Of a DNA stretch of 64,000 nucleotides, positions 1-9,030 are shown in pieces. Origin of the DNA: an uncultured Bacilli bacterium. GTDB taxonomy: Bacteria; Bacillota_I; Bacilli_A; RF39; UBA660. The number at the start of each line of letters is the position of its first letter. The first letter of the stretch is position 1. Position numbers and translations under genes: made by a program. Location: positions 1-64,000 of the forward strand of contig CAKOPK010000003.1 in the NCBI GenBank assembly GCA_934099115.1. The letters run 5' to 3'. Below the pieces are notes generated by a model, which searched no databases, was not told where the DNA came from, and worked only from the letters and a program-made list of their open reading frames with translations.

Positions 1-124
1 TGAGTTATTATTAAGTATATAAAAATCTTACATTTTAGGTAATGAAATGTGTGGACACTTAATATTTCCATTTATAATATTCTTTTTCTTTTATAATAAA
101 AATATAGTAAATAAAACCGTTTCA

Positions 125-133
125 TGATATACT
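125..133 (+). promoter_or_regulatory. Extended -10 promoter of the ATP-grasp gene
   Basis: TGA-TATACT forms an extended -10 element about 24 bp before the ATG at 157. No convincing -35 box is seen. The rest of bases 1-144 is AT-rich and holds no gene that I can support. Confidence 0.5.
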
Positions 134-156
134 AATAAAGTAAGGTGCGTGATTAT

Positions 157-1176
157 ATGGCAAATATCAAATATTTAATTAAGAGAGTAATGCATATGGA
201 TTATAAAAATATGTTTAATAAAATAAATAAAATTCATAAAAAAACCGGAAAATCCAGAATAGCAATCTTTAATGATATGAAAGAATGTGCAATAAAATAT
301 GGAGCAGGTTATTCTGATTACGACTTATTTGAAATGTATAATTTAACTCCAGAAGAAAGAGACACATATATAACTAGAGGAAGAAATAATAATTTAATTA
401 AAAAATATAATAATCCTGAATTCAATCATATATTTAGAAATAAAGCTGAATTTAATACGATGTTTAAAGATTATATTAAAAGAGATTGGACTCTCGTAAA
501 AGGCATATCTAAAGAAAAAGTATTAAAATTTATGCAAAAACATCCAATATTTATGGCAAAACCTATCAATGGAACATGTGGTAAAGGAATAGAAAAGATA
601 AATATTAAAGATTATAAGTCTTTAGACGAAATATATGATTATTTAACTATAGATAATAAAGAATTTTTATTAGAAGAAGTTATAAAGCAATGTAAAGAAG
701 TAAACAAAATTTATGATGGCTCTATTAACACAGTTCGAATTGTTACAATCTTAAATGATAATCATGAGGCAAATGTTATTTGTGCTTATTTTCGTATAGG
801 TAATGGTCGTTATGTAGATAATTTTAACAGTGGAGGAATGGTAGCACCAGTAGATGAAAACACAGGAATAGTGCTTGATAAAGCGATAGACAAGCAAAAA
901 AATCTATATGAAACTCACCCTTTAACAAAAGCGAAAATTAAAGGTTTTCAATTCCCTGATTGGGATAAAGCTTTGAATCTTGTAAAAGAAGCAAGTTATA
1001 AAGTGCCAGAACTAAGATATGTAGGCTGGGATGTGTGTTTTTCTGAGAATGGCCCTCTATTAGTAGAAGGAAACGAATTCCCAGGTCATGACATCTATCA
1101 ATTACCAGAACACACTCATGATAAAACAGGAATTTGGCCAAAATTTACCAAAGCTTTTACAAACGAAAAAAAATAA
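157..1176 (+). CDS. Sugar-transfer-associated ATP-grasp family protein
   Basis: Cytosolic ATP-grasp enzyme of 339 aa. It resembles the ATP-grasp family often found with capsule or polysaccharide genes, which would couple ATP hydrolysis to ligation of a carboxylate; the substrate is unknown. Visible parts are a glycine-rich ATP-binding loop (KPINGTCGKGIEKI, about residues 133-146), the hinge FLLEEVI, the NTVRIVT strand, GGMVAPVD, and a metal/ATP-binding end VEGNEFPGHD. I chose ATG 157 because AAGGTG at 142-147 is a well-spaced ribosome binding site; an in-frame GTG at 145 lies inside that site. It stands alone, with no capsule genes nearby in the window. Family assignment is good, function is inference. 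Confidence 0.75.
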   Translation: MANIKYLIKRVMHMDYKNMFNKINKIHKKTGKSRIAIFNDMKECAIKYGAGYSDYDLFEMYNLTPEERDTYITRGRNNNLIKKYNNPEFNHIFRNKAEFNTMFKDYIKRDWTLVKGISKEKVLKFMQKHPIFMAKPINGTCGKGIEKINIKDYKSLDEIYDYLTIDNKEFLLEEVIKQCKEVNKIYDGSINTVRIVTILNDNHEANVICAYFRIGNGRYVDNFNSGGMVAPVDENTGIVLDKAIDKQKNLYETHPLTKAKIKGFQFPDWDKALNLVKEASYKVPELRYVGWDVCFSENGPLLVEGNEFPGHDIYQLPEHTHDKTGIWPKFTKAFTNEKK

Positions 1177-1195
1177 TCTTTTTCGCTAATTTCTA

Positions 1196-1224
1196 TAGAC
1201 AAATGAAATCTTTTTCATTATAAT
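1196..1224 (+). promoter_or_regulatory. lon promoter with palindrome in the spacer
   Basis: TAGACA (1196-1201), a 17-bp spacer, and TATAAT (1219-1224) form a sigma-A-type promoter. The spacer carries a perfect inverted repeat, ATGAAA-TCTT-TTTCAT (1203-1218), which is well placed to be an operator. The repressor is unknown, and it is not a CIRCE or CtsR heptad. Confidence 0.65.
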
Positions 1225-1264
1225 AAAAAGAAATAAATGAGACAGGAGGGAAAAGAAGTAAAAT

Positions 1265-3571
1265 ATGCAACAGTTGTATCCAGTAATCCTTCTAAAAGGT
1301 CTTATTTTATTGCCTAATCAAGAAGTAAAAATAGAATTAAATAACGAAATAAGTAAAGAAATCACATTGCTTGCTACTAAAAATTATAATAGGCAAGTCT
1401 TAGTGATAACTCCCAAAAATTTAATGGAAGAAACCCCAGAAGTATCAGATTTGCCACAAGTTGGTGTTATTGGTAAAATAAAAAGTCGAATTGAACTACC
1501 AAATGGAAATGTAAGAGTAACTATTAAAGGCATTAATCGTGTTCGAATTATTGATTTTACAAATGACCCCACTAATAGTGATATCTTAGAAGCAAATATA
1601 ACGCAAATAGAACTACCAGAGTTAGATGAAGTTGAAAAGAAAGCAACAATTAAAAAACTTGTCGAATTAACAACAGAATACGTAAATAGTTCGTCCCATA
1701 TAACGAATAGTATCATAAATCATATTAAAACAATGGATGACCTAAATAATCTAACGGACATGATTTGTTCTTTTATACCACTTACTTTTACAAAAAAATT
1801 AGAGTATATAGAAGAAATAAATGCATTATATCGTGCTAAAAATTTATTAAAAGATATTGAAATAGAAATTGAAGTACTAAAACTAGACCAAAAAATAGAA
1901 CAAGAGTTACAAAATAGTTTAGAAGAAAGCCAAAAAGAGTTTATCTTAAAAGAAAAAGTTCGTATTATAGAAAAAGAACTAGGTAAAGATAAAGAAAATA
2001 ATACCAATAGCTTTCAAGAAAAACTGCAAGAATTAAATTTAAACAAAATAACTCATCAAAAAATAGCAGGAGAAATTAAAAAATTAGAATACACGAGTGA
2101 ATTATCTCCAGAAAATGCAATGATATTAAATTATTTAGACTGGGTATTAAACTTACCATGGAATAAAGAAAGCTTTGAAAACTTTAATTTAGAGGATATT
2201 CGTGAAAAATTAAACCAAAAACACTATGGAATGGAAGAAGTGAAATCTCGCATTTTAGAGTATGTAGCTCTTAAAAATAATAATCCTGAAATTAAAAGCC
2301 CAATTATTTGTTTAGTAGGTCCCCCTGGCGTAGGAAAAACAAGCATAGCTCGTAATATTGCTAGTGCTCTTAATCGTAAATTCTACAAAATAAGCGTAGG
2401 AGGAATGAATGATTCTTCTGAATTAATTGGCCATAGAAGAACTTATATGGGTTCGAATCCTGGTAAAATTATTCAAGGTTTAAAAAAATGTGGTACTAAA
2501 AATCCTCTATTTTTAATTGATGAAGTAGATAAAATAACTATTAATTATAAAGATGACCCTACAAGTGTCTTATTAGATATTTTAGACCGTGAACAAAACA
2601 TGGAATTTGTAGATAATTATATTGAAGAACCATTTGATTTATCAAAAGTTTTCTTTATTCTGACTGCTAATAATATTGAACTTATCCCAGATGCTTTAAA
2701 AGATCGTTTAGAAATTATTACCCTTTCTAGTTATACTAATTTTGAAAAACAAGAATTAGCTAAAAAATATCTAATACCAAAGATATTAGAAGAAAATAAA
2801 ATAGATAATAAAATATTTACGATGACAGATGAAATGTTAAACTTTTTGATTGATGCATACACTAAAGAAGCAGGTGTAAGAGAACTAACAAGAGTATTAG
2901 AAAGAATAATCCGCAAATTAGTAGTTTTAGGAAAAGTGAATGAAAGAACAAAAATTAGTAAAATTCGCTTAAAAGAATATTTAGGAATACCTAAATACTT
3001 AAACTTAGAAAACAAAAAACATCATTATATAGGAAGAGTAAATGGTTTAGGAGTAACTCCAACTGGCGGTTTAGTTTTACCAATAGAGACATGCGTTTAT
3101 GAGGGAAAAGGCAACTTTATCATAACTGGAATGCTTGGAAAAACAATGGAAGAAAGCACAAATGTAGCACTAAGCTATGTAAAATCTCATTTAAATGACT
3201 TTGATATAACAAATTTCTTCTTTAATATTAAAGATATTCATATTCATTTCTTAGAAGGAGCCATTAAAAAAGATGGCCCAAGTGCAGGATTAGCCATTAT
3301 AACTAGTTTAATTAGTTTATTAAAAGGAAAAGAAATTGCAAATACTATTGCTTTTACTGGCGAAGTATCATTAAATGGAGATATTCTAAAAATAGGGGGC
3401 TTAAAAGAAAAAATTATTGGTGCTTATAACAATAATATAACGAAACTCTATATACCAGAAGAAAACGAACTTGATTTAGAAAATATTCCCGTAGAAATAA
3501 AAGAAAATATAGAAATTCGTTTAATTAAAAATTTTAAAGATGTCTATGAAGACTTATTTATAAGCGAATAA
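1265..3571 (+). CDS. lon: ATP-dependent protease Lon
   Basis: Cytosolic hexameric AAA+ serine protease that degrades damaged and regulatory proteins. At 768 aa it has the normal length for bacterial Lon. Order: N-terminal LAN substrate domain, coiled linker rich in E/K (about residues 190-260), Walker A GPPGVGKTS (about 352-360), Walker B FLIDEVDK, then the protease domain with catalytic Ser673 in DGPSAG and Lys716 in GGLKEK, the usual 43 residues apart. The start ATG 1265 follows a strong GGAGGG site. It is monocistronic: own promoter upstream and a terminator at 3588-3625. Confidence 0.96.
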   Translation: MQQLYPVILLKGLILLPNQEVKIELNNEISKEITLLATKNYNRQVLVITPKNLMEETPEVSDLPQVGVIGKIKSRIELPNGNVRVTIKGINRVRIIDFTNDPTNSDILEANITQIELPELDEVEKKATIKKLVELTTEYVNSSSHITNSIINHIKTMDDLNNLTDMICSFIPLTFTKKLEYIEEINALYRAKNLLKDIEIEIEVLKLDQKIEQELQNSLEESQKEFILKEKVRIIEKELGKDKENNTNSFQEKLQELNLNKITHQKIAGEIKKLEYTSELSPENAMILNYLDWVLNLPWNKESFENFNLEDIREKLNQKHYGMEEVKSRILEYVALKNNNPEIKSPIICLVGPPGVGKTSIARNIASALNRKFYKISVGGMNDSSELIGHRRTYMGSNPGKIIQGLKKCGTKNPLFLIDEVDKITINYKDDPTSVLLDILDREQNMEFVDNYIEEPFDLSKVFFILTANNIELIPDALKDRLEIITLSSYTNFEKQELAKKYLIPKILEENKIDNKIFTMTDEMLNFLIDAYTKEAGVRELTRVLERIIRKLVVLGKVNERTKISKIRLKEYLGIPKYLNLENKKHHYIGRVNGLGVTPTGGLVLPIETCVYEGKGNFIITGMLGKTMEESTNVALSYVKSHLNDFDITNFFFNIKDIHIHFLEGAIKKDGPSAGLAIITSLISLLKGKEIANTIAFTGEVSLNGDILKIGGLKEKIIGAYNNNITKLYIPEENELDLENIPVEIKENIEIRLIKNFKDVYEDLFISE

Positions 3572-3587
3572 ATTGTCTAAAAATGTT

Positions 3588-3625
3588 AAAAAAAGTGAAT
3601 TAATAGCAAATATATTCACTTTTTT
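3588..3625 (+). terminator. lon terminator
   Basis: Stem AAAAGTGAAT / ATTCACTTTT followed by a T run. The -10 box for the next gene (TATAAT, 3628-3633) begins right after it, so terminator and promoter abut. Confidence 0.75.
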
Positions 3626-3653
3626 GATATAATTAATTAAAGGAGATTATTGT

Positions 3654-5012
3654 ATGAAAATAAAAGATATTTTAGGTATTAATGAGGCTAAATTATTATT
3701 TGGAAATATTGACACAGTATTAGATAATTTTACGATTGATACCAGAAAAATAAAGGAAGGAGATACTTTCCTAGGAATAAAAGGAGAAAATGTAGATGGT
3801 AATCTATACTGGGAAGAAGCATTTTTAAAAGGAGCAAAAACCTGTATTGTATCTAACATTGATATACCTGCTTCTATGAAAGAAAAATACTTTGATAAAA
3901 ACTTAATTCTAGTTGCAGACTCAATACCTTTTTTAACAGAAATAGCAAAGTTAAAGCGTAAAACAATAAATGTACCGATTATTGCCGTAACTGGAAGTGT
4001 TGGCAAAACTAGCACTAAAAATATTATCGCTGAAGTATTAAGTGCTAAATATAAAGTATTCAAAACCAAAGGTAATTTTAATTCTGTAATAGGTATGTCA
4101 CTTACTATGTTATCAATTCATGATGAAGAAATAGTAGTATTAGAAATGGGCATGAATCAAAAAGGAGAAATTAGTTGTTTAACAAACATAGCACAACCAG
4201 ATGTAGCAGTTATAACCAATATTGGTACTAGTCATATAGGTAATTTAGGCAGTAGAGAAAACATTTTAAAAGCTAAACTAGAAATATTAGAAGGTTTAAA
4301 AGGCCCAATTATTATTAATAATGATAATGACTTATTAAATGCTTGGCAAAAAGAAGCCCAAATTAATAATCCAATTATCACTTATGGAATTGATACTAAC
4401 AGTATGTATCAAGCATGTGATTTAAGTTATAGTGCATCTGGTAGTACTTTTAAAATTAATGATTACACAATTAATATTAATGTAATAGGAAAACACTTTG
4501 TTTATAATTCACTTGTAGCCTATATCTTAGGAACTATGTATGATGTAGATAAAGAACAGATTAAAGAAAAACTAAAACATTTAGAACTAGAACCAAACCG
4601 TATGGAATTAATTAATAAAAATAATATTACAATTATTAATGATACATATAATTCTAGTTATGAATCTCTATACTATGCTTTAGAGGTATTATCTTCTTTT
4701 ACAGGAAGAAAAATAGCAGTCCTAGGAGATATTCTAGAATTAGGAGAATATGCAGAAGAAATGCATCGCAAAATAGCAAATTTAATTTTAAAAAATTCTA
4801 TTGATATACTAGTTACAGTAGGCCCTTTATCTAAGTATATTAATGAAGAAGCTATAAACTTAGGTTTTAAGGGAGAAAATATTCATTTTAATACCAATGA
4901 AGAAGCAATTATCTATCTATTAAAAATTAAAAAAGAAAAAGATAATATTTTAGTAAAAGCAAGCAATGCAATGCATTTTATAGAAATTGTAGAAAGGCTT
5001 AGAAATGAATAG
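3654..5012 (+). CDS. murF: UDP-MurNAc-tripeptide:D-Ala-D-Ala ligase
   Basis: Adds D-Ala-D-Ala to UDP-MurNAc-tripeptide, the last cytoplasmic step of the peptidoglycan precursor. The 452-aa protein has the Mur ligase layout: N-terminal UDP-binding domain, central ATPase with P-loop VTGSVGKTS (about 111-119), and a C-terminal domain after the conserved NDTYNS segment. AAGGAG precedes ATG 3654. The 3' end overlaps mutY by 8 bp, so the two are co-transcribed from the TATAAT at 3628-3633. Confidence 0.95.
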   Translation: MKIKDILGINEAKLLFGNIDTVLDNFTIDTRKIKEGDTFLGIKGENVDGNLYWEEAFLKGAKTCIVSNIDIPASMKEKYFDKNLILVADSIPFLTEIAKLKRKTINVPIIAVTGSVGKTSTKNIIAEVLSAKYKVFKTKGNFNSVIGMSLTMLSIHDEEIVVLEMGMNQKGEISCLTNIAQPDVAVITNIGTSHIGNLGSRENILKAKLEILEGLKGPIIINNDNDLLNAWQKEAQINNPIITYGIDTNSMYQACDLSYSASGSTFKINDYTININVIGKHFVYNSLVAYILGTMYDVDKEQIKEKLKHLELEPNRMELINKNNITIINDTYNSSYESLYYALEVLSSFTGRKIAVLGDILELGEYAEEMHRKIANLILKNSIDILVTVGPLSKYINEEAINLGFKGENIHFNTNEEAIIYLLKIKKEKDNILVKASNAMHFIEIVERLRNE

Positions 5013-6054
5013 AGAGTTTAAACACTCTCTTTTAGAGTGGTTTTCTCTAAATAAAAGAACACTTCCTTGGCGTTTAGATAAAGAACCCTATAAGATTTGG
5101 ATTTCCGAAATTATGCTTCAACAAACGAGAATAGAAGCTTGTATAGATTATTATTATAGATTTATAGATAATATTCCTGATATAGAAACTCTAGCATCTA
5201 TTCCTCTAGATAAATTATTAAAATTATGGGAAGGGCTAGGCTATTATAATCGTGCTAAAAATCTTCAAAAAGCAGCGATAATCATCATGGAAAAATATCA
5301 GGGAAAGTTTCCTGATGATTATTCTAAAATCCTAGAATTACCCGGAGTGGGTGAATATACAGCAAGTGCTATTTCTTCTATTTGTTTTAATAAAAAAGAA
5401 CCAACTGTAGATGGCAACGTCTTAAGAGTTTATACAAGAATAAATAAGTATTCTAATGATATTACAAGTTTAAAAACTAAAAAGGAAATACGTGAAAATT
5501 TAAAGAAAATTATGCCCGATGAAAGTGGTAATTTTAATGAAGCAATGATGGAGCTAGGAGAAAAAATATGTCTTCCCAACACAAAACCTAAATGTAATAT
5601 TTGTCCTGTCTCTAAGTATTGTAAAATTGCTAATACTGATTTATGGCTAAATTATCCAGTTAAAAGCAAAAAAACAGTCAAAAAAACAATAAATTATACT
5701 ATTTTAATTTTAAAATATCAAGATAAAATAGCAATTTCGAAAAGAACTAAAAAAGGCATTTTAAATGGATTATGGGGTTTTATTGACCTAGAAGGAAATT
5801 TAAGCATCGAAGAAATAACAAATTATTTAAAAGAACAACATATTGATTATTTAAGTATAGAAAGCTTTATAACTAATAAACATATATTTACCCATCAAAT
5901 ATGGTATATGAATTCATATTTAATAAAAGTAAAAACAAATAATAAAAATTATACATGGGCCTCTATATCTTTAATAGATAAAAAATATGCTCTTCCAACA
6001 GCCTTTAAACCCCTTATAGAAGAATTAAAAAATAATCCTATGTTTTATAATTAA
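5005..6054 (+). CDS. mutY: Adenine DNA glycosylase MutY
   Basis: Base-excision repair enzyme that removes A opposite 8-oxoG. The 349-aa protein has an N-terminal helix-hairpin-helix glycosylase domain (ISEIMLQQT with the catalytic Glu near residue 36, LPGVGEYTA, and VDGNV with the catalytic Asp near 136). An iron-sulfur cluster motif with cysteines spaced C-x7-C-x2-C-x5-C starts near residue 189; the usual first gap is x6. A NUDIX-like 8-oxoG recognition domain forms the C-terminus (HIFTHQIW). It overlaps murF and is closed by a terminator at 6059-6086. Confidence 0.94.
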   Translation: MNREFKHSLLEWFSLNKRTLPWRLDKEPYKIWISEIMLQQTRIEACIDYYYRFIDNIPDIETLASIPLDKLLKLWEGLGYYNRAKNLQKAAIIIMEKYQGKFPDDYSKILELPGVGEYTASAISSICFNKKEPTVDGNVLRVYTRINKYSNDITSLKTKKEIRENLKKIMPDESGNFNEAMMELGEKICLPNTKPKCNICPVSKYCKIANTDLWLNYPVKSKKTVKKTINYTILILKYQDKIAISKRTKKGILNGLWGFIDLEGNLSIEEITNYLKEQHIDYLSIESFITNKHIFTHQIWYMNSYLIKVKTNNKNYTWASISLIDKKYALPTAFKPLIEELKNNPMFYN

Positions 6055-6058
6055 ACTT

Positions 6059-6086
6059 AAGCGTCGAATTTTGTCGAACGCTTTTT
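6059..6086 (+). terminator. murF-mutY terminator
   Basis: Stem AAGCG-TCGA / TCGA-ACGCTT with one bulge, followed by TTTTT. Confidence 0.75.
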
Positions 6087-6120
6087 CTTGCCTTTTAATA
6101 AAAAGAAATATAAAATAAAA

Positions 6121-6145
6121 GTGTAGTTCTGAAATCCAACTACAC
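6121..6145 (-). terminator. Terminator of the tiny minus-strand gene
   Basis: On the minus strand an 8-bp perfect stem (GTGTAGTT / AACTACAC) is followed by a T-rich tract. One arm can also pair, over 12 bp, with a sequence 77 bp away (6211-6222); see findings. Confidence 0.65.
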
Positions 6146-6226
6146 TCCTTATGGAACCTAAAATTCCAAAAAAACAAATATATTACGAAATTAGTTTACT
6201 TATTTTATTTTTCAGAACTACAATTA

Positions 6227-6325
6227 TTAAGAAGCTAAAGCGTATGATATAATAGTGGCTACAACACTACCAATCATCACGATTAACATACCCCATGCAA
6301 AAATCTTTTGAGTTCTTTTTTTCAT
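6227..6325 (-). CDS. 32-aa membrane microprotein, DUF4044-like
   Basis: A short gene encoding a 32-residue protein: basic start (MKKRTQK), one hydrophobic helix (FAWGMLIVMIGSVVATIIS), then a short tail ending ALAS. Size and layout match the small DUF4044 membrane proteins of Firmicutes, whose function is unknown. Support for a real gene: a ribosome binding site (ACGAGG) 9-10 bp before ATG, a plausible TTGAAA-n17-TAAATT promoter, and a minus-strand terminator at 6121-6145. It sits alone between two plus-strand genes, divergent from the SpoIIM-like gene. The family name is tentative. Confidence 0.7.
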   Translation of the reverse strand: MKKRTQKIFAWGMLIVMIGSVVATIISYALAS

Positions 6326-6358
6326 AATCTTTAACCTCGTTTCTTTATATAATTTAAC

Positions 6359-6385
6359 ATATTTTTATGTATTTTTCAATATAAT
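6359..6385 (+). promoter_or_regulatory. Possible sigma-E-type promoter of the SpoIIM-like gene
   Basis: ATATT (6359-6363), 14 bp, AATATAAT (6378-6385). This resembles the mother-cell sigma-E consensus (ATATT near -35, CATACAAT or CATATAAT at -10) with one mismatch in the first -10 base. Inference only. Confidence 0.4.
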
Positions 6386-6399
6386 TTAATGGTGATACT

Positions 6400-6984
6400 A
6401 TGAAAAAAATAAGGACAAGCATTCAAAAAAATAAGAAGTTTATTGAATTTCTTATTTTTTTCTTATTATTAGGAGTTTTATTAGGTGTCTTCTTTTATTA
6501 TAAAGTTGACCATACCGAGGTATTAGATGAAATTAAAAATATCTCAAAATACATAAATCAAAAATCAATATCCTTCTTAGGTAACCATTTCTTTATTCTA
6601 ATGACTTTAATAGCATGCTCTTGCTTTGGTTTTGGCCTTATACTATTTCCCCTAGTATTTATTTATGAAGGAATAACCATCTCTTACTATATTTTATCTT
6701 TTCTAACTGTATATCAACTAAAAGGTTTTATTTATAGTATATTATCTTTAATAATTTTAAAAGGTATTTATTTACTTATTTTAAGTATTTTATTTAAAAC
6801 AATATTTCAGCTTTTAAAACAAGTCCTAAATTATCTCAAAAATGAGAATCAAAATATAAAGAACATTTTTATAATATATGGTAAAAGAATATTTTTATTA
6901 AGTTTTATTCTTATAATAAATGATATATTTATTAAATTATGGGGTAGTAATATCTTAAATATATTAATAGAAATTATTAATTAA
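6400..6984 (+). CDS. SpoIIM-like integral membrane protein
   Basis: 194-aa membrane protein with a hydrophobic segment near residues 17-33, a soluble loop, then several membrane helices. A glycine-containing stretch (GFGLILFPLVFIYEGI, about residues 76-91) resembles the conserved part of stage II sporulation protein M. SpoIIM belongs to the SpoIID-P-M complex that drives peptidoglycan remodelling during forespore engulfment. B. subtilis SpoIIM is 214 aa, so the length fits. The sigma-E-like element upstream agrees with that role. Sequence match is moderate; another DUF95-type membrane protein is possible. Confidence 0.6.
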   Translation: MKKIRTSIQKNKKFIEFLIFFLLLGVLLGVFFYYKVDHTEVLDEIKNISKYINQKSISFLGNHFFILMTLIACSCFGFGLILFPLVFIYEGITISYYILSFLTVYQLKGFIYSILSLIILKGIYLLILSILFKTIFQLLKQVLNYLKNENQNIKNIFIIYGKRIFLLSFILIINDIFIKLWGSNILNILIEIIN

Positions 6985-7004
6985 TTTTCAAATGAAAGTA
7001 TTCG

Positions 7005-7013
7005 TGGTATAAT
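7005..7013 (+). promoter_or_regulatory. Extended -10 promoter of mnmA
   Basis: TGG-TATAAT ends 16 bp before the mnmA ATG, implying a leader of only about 10 nt with little room for a ribosome binding site. Confidence 0.6.
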
Positions 7014-7029
7014 AATCATGTGATGTGAA

Positions 7030-8130
7030 ATGAAAAAAGTTATTGTTGGTATCTCTGGTGGAGTAGATTCTGCCGTAGCGGCCTATTTATTAAAAAAAGA
7101 AGGATATGAAGTAGAAGGCTTATTCATGCGTAATTGGGATTCTATGCTTAATAATGATACTTTAGGTAATCCTAATTTTAATCAACATATATGTCCACAG
7201 GAAACAGATTATAATGATGCTTTAAAAGCATGTGAAATTATTGGTATTCCACTTCATAGAGTAGATTTTATAAAAGAATACTGGGATTATGTTTTTACTT
7301 ACTTTTTAGAAGAATTAAAAAAAGGAAGAACACCTAATCCTGATTTATTATGCAATAAATTTATTAAATTCGATTTATTTAAAAAAGAGGCAATTCATCT
7401 AGGTGCTGATTTTATAGCAACCGGACACTATGCAAAAGTGGAAAATAATAAATTATATCGTGCTTATGATAAGAATAAAGACCAAACTTATTTTCTAGCA
7501 GACATTAATAAGGACCAACTAAAAAATGTCTTATTTCCTCTAGGAGACTATGATAAACCTACTGTACGCAAAATAGCAGATGAAATAGGTCTTAATGTAG
7601 CTCATAAAAAAGATTCTACAGGCATTTGTTTTATTGGTGAAAGACATTATCAAGAATTTATCAAAAATTATTTAAAACCTAATCCTGGGGATATTGTAAA
7701 TGTTGCAACCAAGGAAATAATTGGAAAACATACCGGACTTATGAACTATACAATTGGTCAAAGAAGAAATGTAGGAATTTCCGGAGATGCCGAAAGACAC
7801 TATGTGTGTGGTAAAAATGTAGAAAAAAATATTTTATATGTAGCATTTGGTAATAGTGATTATTTATATAGTGATGCTTGTACTTTAACCGATGTAAATC
7901 TATTAGGCCCAATTCCTCAAAAATTAACTGCTAAATTTCGTTATCGTGGCGAAGATATTCCAATAGAAGTAATAGAAATAGAAGGGGATACCATGAAAAT
8001 ATCTTATCCTTCTTTAGCTAAATCAGTAACTCCCGGCCAAGCCTGTGTATTCTATAATAAAGAAGAATGTCTTGGATGTGGCTTTATTAATGAAGTATAT
8101 AAAAACAATGAAAAACTTTGGTATTTATAA
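7030..8130 (+). CDS. mnmA: tRNA-specific 2-thiouridylase MnmA
   Basis: Transfers sulfur to C2 of the wobble uridine in tRNA-Lys, -Glu and -Gln. The 366-aa length is normal. Visible are the PP-loop SGGVDS near the N-terminus, MRNWD, the catalytic Cys in NPDLLCNKF and the second redox Cys in STGICFIGERH. The sulfur probably comes from a cysteine desulfurase. The mRNA leader looks very short and the ribosome binding site is weak. Monocistronic by appearance; no close partner gene. Confidence 0.95.
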   Translation: MKKVIVGISGGVDSAVAAYLLKKEGYEVEGLFMRNWDSMLNNDTLGNPNFNQHICPQETDYNDALKACEIIGIPLHRVDFIKEYWDYVFTYFLEELKKGRTPNPDLLCNKFIKFDLFKKEAIHLGADFIATGHYAKVENNKLYRAYDKNKDQTYFLADINKDQLKNVLFPLGDYDKPTVRKIADEIGLNVAHKKDSTGICFIGERHYQEFIKNYLKPNPGDIVNVATKEIIGKHTGLMNYTIGQRRNVGISGDAERHYVCGKNVEKNILYVAFGNSDYLYSDACTLTDVNLLGPIPQKLTAKFRYRGEDIPIEVIEIEGDTMKISYPSLAKSVTPGQACVFYNKEECLGCGFINEVYKNNEKLWYL

Positions 8131-8190
8131 TTTGTTCTATCAATTCTATATCAAATAAACTATATAGTATAACATTTAATTAACTTTTCC

Positions 8191-8220
8191 TTGACACACG
8201 AGTGTTAACTACATTATAAT
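8191..8220 (+). promoter_or_regulatory. Strong sigma-A promoter with a palindromic operator
   Basis: TTGACA (8191-8196), 18-bp spacer, TATAAT (8215-8220). The -35 box is part of an imperfect palindrome, TTGACAC-ACGA-GTGTTAA (8191-8208). The next gene encodes a DNA-binding protein, so autorepression is a reasonable guess. Confidence 0.75.
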
Positions 8221-8251
8221 TAAAGTGTAAAATTTAAAAGGAGAATTAAAA

Positions 8252-9028
8252 ATGAATAGTTTAAGCGAATTATTACAAGAACTTGGTATATCTAAAGTAA
8301 GATTAGCTAAATATTTAAATGTTTCTAGACAAATGGTATATAACTATTTAGAATTAGAAGATATTAATAAATGGCCAAAAGAAAAAAAGATATTATTATT
8401 AAAATTATTAGATATTGAAGATGGTGACGAAAGTACTATCAAAAATATTAAAATTACAACTGACTATTTAATGGCGGTTGAAAATAGATTAAATCAAGGA
8501 GTTAAAAACTCTAGTGATATGGATAATTATTTTGACATGAAAGGCTTAGATAAAACAGAGCAAACTCTAATCGCAGACATAACTTATTTAATTAAAGAAA
8601 AGCTATTAGACGAGAATAAAAAAAGCGAAAATTTTCATGCGATGACGTATCTATATCATATGTTACAATCAATGGATAATGTGCCAGAAATCAAGTATAT
8701 TTTAGGATATATGTCTAAAACCACTGGTTTTGTTAGTCCTGATGAATATGTATTTGATGAAGAGCGTCAATTTATTTTTGAGGGCATATTATATTCTGCA
8801 CTAACACTATATAATAATGGCGGTGCCAGTCGTAGTAAACTAACAGAAAGTCATAAAAGATTTGTTCAAGAAATAGAACAAAAAAATGAAGAAAAACTAA
8901 GTAGAACCCAACAACTAAATACAATTAAAATTCAAGCATTAAGAGAACTTGGATACAATCAAATCAATGAACAAAATGCTGCTGAAGTATTTGAAAAAAT
9001 CGCCGAAATTCAATCACGTAAAGTTTAA
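8252..9028 (+). CDS. HTH (XRE-like) regulator with unknown C-terminal domain
   Basis: 258-aa protein. Residues about 5-50 form a helix-turn-helix (RLAKYLNVSRQMVYNYL), and the remaining 200 residues are helical and acidic, with no family I recognise. Start ATG 8252 follows AAAAGGAG. The gene is driven by a consensus promoter whose -35 overlaps a palindrome. It is followed after 2 bp (TAATAATG) by a gene for an exported Cys-rich protein, so the two form an operon. Role as a regulator is inferred from the HTH; the target may be its own operon. Confidence 0.65.
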   Translation: MNSLSELLQELGISKVRLAKYLNVSRQMVYNYLELEDINKWPKEKKILLLKLLDIEDGDESTIKNIKITTDYLMAVENRLNQGVKNSSDMDNYFDMKGLDKTEQTLIADITYLIKEKLLDENKKSENFHAMTYLYHMLQSMDNVPEIKYILGYMSKTTGFVSPDEYVFDEERQFIFEGILYSALTLYNNGGASRSKLTESHKRFVQEIEQKNEEKLSRTQQLNTIKIQALRELGYNQINEQNAAEVFEKIAEIQSRKV

Positions 9029-9030
9029 TA

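Noticed and set aside
6121..6226. tracrRNA-like anti-repeat of a type II CRISPR system
   Set aside because: The inverted repeats superficially resemble a repeat/anti-repeat, but there is no cas gene, no repeat array and no matching repeat in the window.
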